Source of the DNA: Hyaloscypha bicolor E
Lineage: Eukaryota; Ascomycota; Leotiomycetes; Helotiales; Hyaloscyphaceae
Assembly (NCBI RefSeq): GCF_002865645.1
Contig: NW_020194557.1
Span: forward strand, 1,201,362-1,265,361
Length of the DNA stretch: 64,000 nt
Reading direction: 5' to 3'
Positions 35,714 through 45,800 of this stretch are shown piece by piece (the first letter of the stretch is position 1; each line of letters starts with the position of its first letter). The position numbers were made by a program, and so were the translations under genes. Below the pieces are notes generated by a model that saw nothing but the letters and a program-made list of their open reading frames with translations, had not been told where the DNA came from and did not search any database.

Positions 35714-36415
35714 CGAGCCCAACCTCATAGGTCTGTGCGTACAGGGCATTTTAGTGATAACGAATATTTTAGAACTTTTAAATTTTGAGAATTAATTCAT
35801 AGAACTATACTTTACCTACTTTAATTCTCAAAGCCCGGATCGTGGGCCGTAATTATTTGTTGCTGTCTTGTAACAGTTACGAGCCTGCGACCATGGGTCT
35901 GTGCGCACAGGCGCTTTTTCAGGCTTCACTCAACCAGCCCCCTAAACAACCCACCATAGCCCTGAACACACCCCCACCGCTCAATTTTCAGCACGAGAAA
36001 GGCTATGAGATCCCTACGAAACATAAGGAGGCTATGCGCCAGCTTCGCTGGTTTGGAAAGGTCCCCGTTTGCGCCCTAATAGTACGATACAAGCTCAGCG
36101 ATACCACGGTCCGCAAGATCCTTAGCTACCCTTACCCAGAATGACGACGCCCTAATAAGCTGATTTTAAGGCAAGAGCATTGGGTACAAGTACTTATGTA
36201 GCGGCATGGGTAGTCAACTCCTAATTAAACGCTACTTTAATACCTAACTTTCGTGCTTTTTTGATGAAAATGCCCTGTGCGCACAGACCCATGGTTGCAG
36301 GCTCGTTAAGTGATTGTGAAGACTTTTGCTATTCGAGACCCTGAAGTAGTCTTCGCGTAGCCTGAAAATGCCCGGAAAATGCCCTGTGCGCACAGACCCA
36401 TGGGGTTGGGTATCG
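35714..36415. mobile_element. Nested TIR elements with a transposase HTH fragment
   Basis: The outer pair of inverted ends is at 35714-35753 and 36376-36415 (core GGTCTGTGCGCACAGGGC). A second pair of the same family lies inside, at 35880-35915 and 36270-36305. All four ends are flanked by TTA (35711, 35877, 36306, 36416), suggesting a 3-bp TTA or a TA duplication. The short + frame 35842-36144 contains a helix-turn-helix-like piece, KHKEAMRQLRWFGKVP then YKLSDTTVRKILSYPYPE, as in the N-terminus of fungal Tc1-like transposases, then stops. The DDE core is missing. It looks like a truncated element nested in a relative. Confidence 0.6.
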
Positions 36416-36595
36416 TTACATTCTATCACGTTTAAGAATACAAAATCTGTCATTATTCATCGTCCCTCAATTGCGCGCGATTGAGTAAAGCCTCGAATGG
36501 TTATCCAACTTGGATATCGTTTTTGCGCCGGAAATATTCGAGCAGTGAATCTGGACAACCCACTCGGTGCGGTCACGAAGTCATTCCACAAACGA

Positions 36596-37510
36596 TTAAT
36601 CCATCCTTTTCGTCTCTACATCAAAACTTAGCCCGTTCCACCCAATTTTAAGGTCCTTTGTATCCAACCCACCACCAAGCTCAATTTCGTCTTCCTGCAT
36701 AGTTTCATCCTCCGAGTCTTCCTCTTCCTCAATCACTTCATCTTCATCTCTTCCCATAGCAAGATGCTTCGCCTTTGCATACTTCGCCGGTCCCAGAACA
36801 ACATCGTCTCTGAAATAGCCAGGGACTGATTTATCGAAAGGCCTTTTCACCTTGACGACATCATACGCAACCGCAAAGATCAGAGGCTCCTTCGACGAAA
36901 ACTTTTGTCCGCGCACATTGTTGTCTGATGCCGATAGCTTGACACTCAAATCGGGTCCAGGAATTGGTCCAAGAGCGATAGTTGATAATGGAACCTGTCC
37001 TTTGATGCCAGCTGAATGTCCTCGCGTCCGCTCACGAGTCCAAACGGAGCCTTCTGTGGTGATGAATCCAACGACGAAGTAAGCTTTCCGGACACCATGC
37101 TCTTTCAAAAAAGCTCGAACCTCGGTGTTGTAAGCATCATCTTTCATCAGTCTACCGAAGGAATCTTTGGTCTGCTCCAGCGAGTATCTTTTGACCACCT
37201 TGCTTTCCAGAGTCAACTTCTCCTCGTCGGTCCTCGCGACGTTGAACCCGAAGAACTCGGTGAGACCAGTCCGTGCTTCCCCCGAAATGTTATTTTGGAT
37301 GAAATCTTTCCGGTTTGTCGACAGGAGGGGACTAGGGAGCAGATTTGGGATGATGTCTTGTGGATTTCGTCCTGATGAGGTTTCCTCCACAGCCTCTCTG
37401 GGTGCGAATGCTTGCAGCGGTGAGGCTATATCTAAGACGACACGACCAATCAATTTCCCAGCATTACTTTCAGCAATGGACTCGTCGAGGACGAAATGGC
37501 GGGCTGGCAT
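36596..37510 (-). CDS. Gasdermin-like protein (RCD-1/HET-Q1 type), probable pore former
   Basis: Single exon, 304 residues, starting at ATG 37510. The N-terminal 225 residues resemble fungal gasdermins in order of features: ESNAGKLIGRVVLDIASPLQ near residues 14-33, a FI..ISGEAR segment, LESKVVKRYSLEQ, then AYFVVGFITTEGSVWTRERT and a late strand LIFAVAYDVVKV. The last two look like the paired strands of the gasdermin pore-forming domain. The C-terminal 80 residues are strongly acidic (EDEVIEEEEDSEDE) and end IGWNGLSFDVETKRMD, a likely regulatory tail to be removed by proteolysis. In fungi such genes usually sit beside a subtilisin or CHAT-domain protease gene, and a CHAT gene lies divergently 379 bp away. 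The family call rests on remembered patterns plus this context, without a search. Confidence 0.62.
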   Translation of the reverse strand: MPARHFVLDESIAESNAGKLIGRVVLDIASPLQAFAPREAVEETSSGRNPQDIIPNLLPSPLLSTNRKDFIQNNISGEARTGLTEFFGFNVARTDEEKLTLESKVVKRYSLEQTKDSFGRLMKDDAYNTEVRAFLKEHGVRKAYFVVGFITTEGSVWTRERTRGHSAGIKGQVPLSTIALGPIPGPDLSVKLSASDNNVRGQKFSSKEPLIFAVAYDVVKVKRPFDKSVPGYFRDDVVLGPAKYAKAKHLAMGRDEDEVIEEEEDSEDETMQEDEIELGGGLDTKDLKIGWNGLSFDVETKRMD

Positions 37511-37889
37511 GTTGAACAGGTAGAGCTCTGGTCGGTGGTGCTGGCGTCGTGACCCTCAAGCCTGAAGCTGCGGGGTTGGGCACGCCTTTTCAGCTTCGAG
37601 TCAAAAGAAAAACTTCTAAAACGCCACGCTCGTGGTATAGTGGCTATTGGCATATTGGTAGCACTAAATCGGGCCTGAAACATGACCTAAGGGGCATTGG
37701 TACAAGCGCGGTGGCTGAGTGCCACAACATCCAGGGCTGAATCACGAGGATGTGTCACAGTGTCACTGACCTGACCCCAAGAAACACAGCCTCCATCCTA
37801 AAGATGTGAACTCTTTTGCTATCTCCATCAACTTAAGTCCAGTCCCCGAACAATTCGTTCACCAACACTCGTCACGCTTGTCCACAGCA
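37511..37889. promoter_or_regulatory. Shared divergent promoter region
   Basis: 379 bp between the start codons of the gasdermin-like gene (minus) and the CHAT-STAND gene (plus), so they probably share control elements. No clear TATA box. The + reading frame is open upstream to 37806, but only from a GTG, so the ATG at 37890 (context GCAATGG) is taken as the start. Confidence 0.5.
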
Positions 37890-40800
37890 ATGGGAGAAGC
37901 CTCGGGGACAACAACCTATCACCTGAGAATACTCGCTGAAGCCTCGAAGACGGACGTGCCTGGATGGGGAGTCGCTGTGTATCTCGGCGGGGCCTGTTTT
38001 GCCAAGAACATCACACTTTCAGACCCCTTCACAAATATCGAAGAGGATGAGTGTCGGTGGTATCTGGAAGACTATCTCACCAAATCCCCTTTCGAGAAGG
38101 GCAGAGCAGAGCTCGCTGTCGAGTCCCTGAATTCGTATGCAGACAGTTTGTTTGAACAGTTGCATCTGAGTCGAGTCTGGAGGAGGCTGAGTGACAAGAC
38201 AAATCACTCCAACAAAGTCCTCGAAATAGATATTGTGGAAGACACCAAAGACTCCAGCTCTGTCTCATCGGATACAATCCACCGACTTCATTGGGAAGTT
38301 CTCGAGTGGCCACGACTATGGAAGCATATCAGGCTGCAAACATTACTCCGGCGTATCATCCCGCAAAATGAAGCAACGAATCTCACCATTAACAGAGTTG
38401 AGTCTTGGTCGAGAGGGGTGCCGTCGGTCAACGTGCTGCTTGTGATATCACGGAGACTTATCAATCAGGGAGCAGATGAGGTGGATCCGAACTTGGCATT
38501 ACAAAGCCTCCAAACTCTTCAAAAAGATTTGGAGACTCGAGAAGCACCCTTCCGCCTTAACATTGAGACCGTTCGTCCAGGCTCATTCAAAGCCTTGAAA
38601 AGACACTTGGAAGAAAGATCTGAACGTCAACACAGCGGCGATGTTCATATTGTTCATTTCGATGTACATGGCCGAGTGGGTCTTCGAAGCGTGAAAGGGG
38701 AAGACAAAGCAACAACGGCAGCTTTCCTTTATTTTCAATCTGGAAAGGGCGACGGCAGATTGTCCCCAACTCGAGCTGGGTCCGTTGCGGACCTCTTGCG
38801 GAAACACAACATTCGTATTGCCGTCCTTAATGCTTGTGAATCTGCCAAGGCAAACAAGGGAGACGAGGCGAACCTAGCAAGAGTCTTCACCAAAGCCGGC
38901 GTTCAGAATGTACTTGCTATGGCGTATAGGACCCTTGGGAGCACATCAACGGAATTCATGCGTGCCTTTTACGAGGCTCTCATCGCCAGAGGCAAACCAT
39001 TTTCGACGGCTATACGTATTGCACGAGAGCACCTACGCGCATCACCAATTAGAGACGCCCGTTTCGCTCTCAGGAGATCACTAGAGGACTGGATCGTACC
39101 TGTTGTGTACGCAAGTGGAAAAGATGTTGAGCTTCATATTTCCTCTGTTGAGAAAGGTGTCCTCGCCCTCGAGAATCCAACACTTACCACAACAACTCCC
39201 AAAGACCAACTTACAACTCCTCTTACGCTCTTTGGGCGCGGTTTTGACGTCCTCAGGTTCGAAACTATTTTCCTTGCCTCAAAGCTCATTGGAATTTCAG
39301 GTCCTGCAGGAGTTGGAAAGACTGCGTTCGTTCACCACCTTTTGCGCTGCTGGAAAGACACGCGACTGTACGAAAAGACACTTTATGTGGACTGTGCGTC
39401 AATCGATGTGAGTGAAGTCGATACTCCCGGAGCGCTATTTCAACGAATCTTAAGTGATGAAAATCCGGGGAAGAGTGGCCAATTTGAGGAAGACGAGACC
39501 GTATATCGATCCAACTTGTCAGAACTTGGGAGCCATTTTCAAGTCATCGTTTTCGATAATCTGGAAGCAAGCCACTCGGCATTCAAAGAAATGGACGAAC
39601 ATGGTCGCTGGCCAGAAAATGCAAGAATTGCTTTGGTAACCCTGATAAGAGATATCATCAACAGCAGATCACAGTACGAAGAAAGCCCGTCACTGATTTT
39701 GGTTGGGAGACGGGATGACGATGACTGGTGGGCGGGGCAGTTCCCAGACCTGCCTGGATTTCCCCGCTATAAACTGAGGGATTTGTCCCATCCGGATGCC
39801 ATAGAGCTCTCTCATAATGTTCTTGAAGATTTAGGATTCGACAGAAGTCAGTGGAACAATGAGGATGAGAATATCTTGTCACAAGTTCTGAACATACTTC
39901 AATGCAACCCATTGGCCATTGATATCGTTCTAAGAACAGTTGTCTCCAAGAATCATCCCTGGAAAGAATTGTTCAATCAGATATTATTCCACCAATTCAC
40001 CGGAGCATGGCTTTTGCATGAGTACCAATGCCGCTTTCAAACCCGAGACATAATGTTTGGTAGTAACACGGGACCCCTTTCGGAATATTATGCCAACGTC
40101 TACTGCAATTTGACCCTTTACTGGCACGAAGGACCAGTAAAGGATGTTTTTCAAAACTGGTTGGATGCTTCTCTAGAGGGAGGTGGTTGCAAAGCGATCG
40201 AATTTGGGGTCGATAGGGGATATTTCTCTTTGAATCCCGAAGGACGTATCGAACAGATCCACCCATTGTTCACTCTTCTCGGGCGCTCCATATTTCCTTT
40301 GGTACCTGGAATTCTTGCAGTGGGGCTTGTGTGGGCGATGGCAGCGGAGGAAGAATCATTGCCAGATCAGTTTGTCGAATAGTTCGTCGCGTTATTCTTC
40401 CAGGGGATGTGGAGTCGAAACTTAAATGAACCACTACGTTCAAACGTCGTCGATGGAAAGTTCACAGAGATAGAGAAAGATGCGAGGCCGGCCTTCTACA
40501 ACATTCTCACCTGTCTAAAACTCTGCTCGATGGGTAAAGACTTCGTCTATCCAAGTATCTGGCCGGAGGATCTAATCGTATACGTCACCCTTGGAATATA
40601 TTTTCTTTCCGTGGACGAGATGTCTCTTCTTATCAAACATTACGAACATTTCCTCCGGAGATTCATAATGCGCCGCACAATGACGGAAGATGCGCTGACG
40701 CTCTTCCGCATGATCTCAATTGGAAACAGCCTTACCACTGCCCATTGGACTCTCTCGACCCTCGACATAAAGCGAGCTCTAGAGTTTTCTCGATTGACAT

Positions 40801-42632
40801 ACGACATAATCGACAAAACGGACGCGGCATTGCTTAAAGACCCTAGTCTCACCGGTGCTGTTTCGTTCGCCATGATGAATCGTGGATTTGCCGACTTTGC
40901 GCAGGGCACGAAGACTGTGGCGGAGTGCAGAGCTTCGGGCAACTCAATACCTGACATGATGTTCCGCCAGGTCCGAGATGACGAACAGAGGTCCTTGATT
41001 GACTCGTTGACCTGGGATGACGTCCCAAATCCCAACCAGGTACCAAATCTACAGCAACTGGCTCCTCAGATGGAGCGTATCTTTGAAAATAGAGATATGC
41101 AAGCCCGTGTATCCGAGATAAGTGAATCAGTCCATCGCGGCACAGGTTCAGTTGAGTTGATGGATACTGTTCTCGGGGAATCTGCCATACGCCCAAATCA
41201 AGAGGAGTTCCTCGAGCGGTGGACCAACTTATGGAGTCAGGCAGTACAACAAGGTTCCAATGTGAGGAGTCTGGACTTGGAGAAAGCACTCGACGTACGA
41301 AATCGGCTTGACGCAATCACACATTACAAAGCACTCTTGACGCAGGCGCTCAAAGAACAGAACGTGGAAGCACTTATCGAAATACTAAATTCCATGATTG
41401 AAATCTTCCAGTCAGATGAAGTATTCGCAGAGGACCTCACCCAGGCACTGAAGGTCAAAAAGGCGTTCGAGAGTGTCGTCCGAGTCATTCAAGTGTGTAT
41501 ATCTCCAGGTATAAACAGATCCCCTACAGAAATCCAAGCTATCTTGGATGACGTCGACACCGTGGAGTTTCTGGAATCTCAGAAAGAGTACCATGACTCC
41601 ATGCGAGAACACCTGCGGAAAGTGGTGAAAAGAAAGCTGCTGGAGGGTGAAAGTAAAGAAGCGATCAAACACCCGAAGAGACGCTTGAACGATGTGATGA
41701 AAGAGGTGATGGGATATGCGGCCACACCGGAAGGCCAGGCAAAATTGCTCGAATTTGGCGTCCCACTTCGAGCTCGTATCAAGCAACTCGAGCAAGCGAT
41801 AGAGGCCGAGGACTTTGAGACAGCTATTGCTACAATGGACCAAATCGTCGAGAACAACAATCCAACTATGTTCGCTGACTTCGATACAATGGATATGGCC
41901 CAGGAACGGCAAAGGCTTGTCAGTTCTTGTGACTTCAAGAAAGCTCTTGTTCCTTATAATCATGCCCTGCAAGAGAATCGCCTTGAAGATGCAATTGCCA
42001 TAGCCGAGGGTCTTCTCCAGGATCATGAAGGCGGCAAGTATCCAAACTTGATGGAACATCTTGTCCTCGGTACACGGGCCGCGATGGAGCGGCTAGTCTG
42101 GTTAAGACATGCTCAGAAATGGGAGATGGCTTTCATTGCTGATGACTACCCAACTGCTTTCACTGAGATCAGGACACTGAGGCGACTTGAAACGTCGAGA
42201 GCACTCGACGAACCAATAACAGCACCAATCCTAACAACAACACAAACCGTCACCTTCTATGCACGTGATATTACCGAGTGGGACTATCTCAGAACGCTTC
42301 ATCGACACTTCGGCGAAACTAAACGCCCTCGGCTTGCTCTTAGGACAGTGGTGGCTCTGCTAGAGCGATATGACCATCCCGACGACCTCGAACAACCTGC
42401 ATGGCTTCTTGCCGGGGTCATTGAGAGTGAACGTGGGTTTAAATGGCTTTACGAGATTGAAGTTGCAATTGGAAAGTACACGAGTTGCCTCGCTGTGGAC
42501 CGCAATATAACCTCAGCTGCCAAGCACCTTGAGGTTGTGCAACGGCTCATGACCCAGAATGTTCCCGAGGAGATACCGCAGAAAGAATTCAAGAGGGTAA
42601 ATTTCAGCAGAGAAGGACTCGACAACCTCTGA
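37890..42632 (+). pseudogene. CHAT protease / STAND NTPase / helical-repeat protein, interrupted by one TAG
   Basis: One reading frame of 1581 codons runs from ATG 37890 to the stop at 42632 with a single internal TAG at 40380-40382 (codon 831). Domain 1 is a CHAT caspase-like protease: VHFDVHG with His260 and VLNACES with Cys316 form the expected dyad, followed by GVQNVLAMAYR and AFYEALIARGKPFSTAI. Domain 2 is a STAND-type NTPase: ISGPAGVGKT (471-478), VIVFDNLE as Walker B, LILVGRRDD and CNPLAIDIV. After the TAG come about 750 residues of helical, TPR-like repeats. A 102-nt in-phase intron (40302-40403) could remove the stop, but its GTACCT donor is weak and no branch site is visible. Most likely a recent nonsense mutation; a truncated 830-residue protease-NTPase might still be made. 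It pairs with the gasdermin-like gene. Confidence 0.78.
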
Positions 42633-42890
42633 AGGTCTTTACGCTCGGATTCACCTCTAATTGGCGGTACCTCTCATCCTTCGTCTTCTTTTTGATCTCT
42701 GGACTGGACAAATACTCACGCTCCCCTCCTTCGACCAAAACCAACGTACTGCCAGTGTTCTTGTCGTCTTCTTGAACCAGACTTGGAGCACAACAATACT
42801 TCCAATTTGCCAGCTTTGTCCTCAACAGAACGCATACCAACATTCGTCTCCTACTCAGCCTGCGCTTCCTTCTACTGAGGCCATTAGCGG
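42633..42890. other. 3' flank of the CHAT-STAND gene
   Basis: Normal composition, with no gene of its own. The large transposon inserted just after it, about 260 bp past the stop codon. Confidence 0.4.
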
Positions 42891-45800
42891 GCTAGCGGAC
42901 AAATCCGAGAAGCGAAAAGTGATTTTCTGATTTTCTGATTTTCGAGCCCACACCTCACTAAAAAAAAAAAGTACAGCATACACGCCTTATTCTTGACTAC
43001 TCCTAACCCCCCCTTAGCTTGCGTGGTCCGTAAGGCAAATCCCATAGATTACGAGGCATATCTCTATTTCCCTTACTATCTATATCCTCCGTACTACCTA
43101 TATTACTCGAATTATCTATATCTCCTTTATCCCCTTCTCCTCTAGTATCCTTATCCTCTTCTACTATAACCTTTTTCCCTATTACCTTCTAACCTTATAT
43201 CTGTTTTTATACTCGCTTTCTATATCTTATAGGCGGTCGAGGCTTTAGTATAAAGGATTTTATAGATATAGAGTAAGGCTTTCCAGACTTGGTAGAATTA
43301 GTATTAAGTTAATAGAAAGTATAAACTTTACTATTATTATTATATCTATAATTTATATAAGTACTATTATTATTATATCTATAATTTATATAAGTACTAT
43401 TAAATTTGCCTTCTATAACTATATAGTATTTAAAAAGGCTTCTCGGTCTCTTCTTATTACTATAAGTAATATAAGTTTAAGAGAATTTAGTTCCGCAAGT
43501 ATATATTAAGCTTGCCTCTAGATTTGCCTTGCCTTTCTCTAATCTCTTTAGCTCCCTGCCCTAGTATAGCTTTATCTCTCTAACTTTAGTCTTATTATTA
43601 ATTCGCTTTACTACTTTAGTAGTATTATTAGGTAATATAAGGAGATTAAAGTATTATTATAGAAAAGAAGAAGAAAGTCATATATAAGAAAGAAGTCGAG
43701 GAGTAAAGGGATTTATTAGTTAAATATATTAATGAGAGAGAATATTATAGACTAAGTCTAGATTATTAGAGAATATATTATAAATATTATTTTTCTGCTT
43801 ATTTATAGCTTTATTATCTTTTTTATTACTTTTACTTTTATTAGAGCTATTATCTAAAGCTATATTTAATATATCTTTAATAAAAAAGAACTTTAATAAT
43901 AGTATTATATATTAGAATTAAAGTTATTTTTAAAAGAAGATTAAAGTTAAGGTTAAGGCTAAAGTTAAAGCTAATATAGCTATATCTTTATTATTTACTT
44001 TTAGAATATAAAAATATATATTTAATATAATTATTTAAATCCAAATAAATTTATAATAAATAATACTTAAAAATAAAAATATTAGTACTTAATAGCCCTA
44101 GATTAAGTATATTTAAATATTAAAAAAATTATAATTTTAGATATTATAATTATAAAAATAAAAATATAAATATTTTTTTTCTTACTAATTCGTAAAAGCT
44201 AAGATATACTAATAATAATTAAATTATATTTAACTTATATAATTAGTTAATTTACTTTACTAATTATAAATAATTTAAAGTAATTTAAATTTCCTTAAAT
44301 CTCTATATATAGCTTATTATATAAACTTCTATATTTCTATATTTAGTAATATTATAATTTTTAAATAAAAAAAATTCTTTTATTCTAGTATATATAATTA
44401 TATTTATTTCTTATTTTTCAAATATATAATTATTAAATTAAAAAGATTTAAGAATTCTAAGTAATACTTTTTCCTAAAAGATATATATTCTTAATAAATA
44501 ATAAAAGTAAATATAAAATTATATAATAATATAATTACCCTATATTAATAACTTTATTTTCTATAAAACTATAACTCTATTTTATTTTTACTTTAAAACC
44601 TCTATTCTTCTTCTATATTTTTTCGACTTTACTATTAATACCAAGAGCTTCTATCCTCTACTAATACCTTCTCTATTAATACCTTTATTAATACTTTTAT
44701 TAATACCTCTATTAATATTAAGAGCTAGTATCTAATTACCTTATAATCTTTCTTTTCTTTTCCTTACTTCTTCTTACTCTTTCTCCTTATTCCTCTTCCG
44801 AATCTCTTTTCTAAACCCCTTCTTCTTTAATACTTCTTCTATTAATACTAAAAGCTAGTATCTAACTACTTTATAATCTTTCTTTCCTTTTTTAAATTCC
44901 TCTAAATCCCTTTTTTAAATCCCTTCTCCGAACCCCTTCTTCTTTAATATTTCTACTAATAATATTAAAAGCTAGTACCTAATTATTATTTCCGGGTCAC
45001 TTTTATTCAGAACTCTCATATTATAAGTCTTTAATCCACTTACTTCTTAGAAAGCTAAATTTTAAATTCCTTCTCTCTTTTTCTAATATTTCCTTTTCTC
45101 TTTTTCTAATATTTCTTATACTTTTGGGCCCTTTAGAAATACCTTCTCTCAAACTTCCAAAAAAGAAACTAACTTCTATTTAGATCCCTTCGAACTTTAA
45201 TATCTTCTCTCCTCTTTTAATACTTATAAAAGCCTTTGGGCTATTACTAAATACCTCTATTCTTTATCTTGAAATATATACTAACTTATTCTTATAAGAA
45301 ATAGCCTTTCTTTCTCTAATCTCGATTTCTTTAATATATATTTCTTATTTTTAGGCTATTTAGATATTTCTTTATTTACTTTTATAAAATATATACTAAC
45401 TTACTTTTTAGTTTCCCTTATCTTATCTTTTCTTTAATATTACTATATATATCTAGTTAGTACTAGTTCTTATAACCTATAATTAGGCTTTCTATTTATT
45501 AAATACCCGGGTATTTTATTTTACTTTTACTTTATATATTTTATTTTATATATTTTATTTTTCTTTTATTATAGATTAAAACTCAAATAGTATTTATCTT
45601 AAGTACTTATATTCTCGGATATATAAGACTTCTATATATCTTTCAGGGTTATAAACTAGTCTATTTTAGTTCGGAAAAGCTTTCTTGAGAATATTTTAGG
45701 AATTATAGTATTTATTATAATTTCTTTTAAAAATTAATATAATATAAGTATTTCTGGTTTATTCTCTTTTTATAAAGCAAACCGCTATCCTAAGTTTATA

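Noticed and set aside
40302..40403. In-phase 102-nt intron that would remove the TAG in the CHAT-STAND gene
   Set aside because: The acceptor (CTTCCAG) is fine, but the donor GTACCT is weak and no CTAAC/CTGAC-type branch site lies before the acceptor; the sequence also reads as ordinary protein. Kept only as an alternative.
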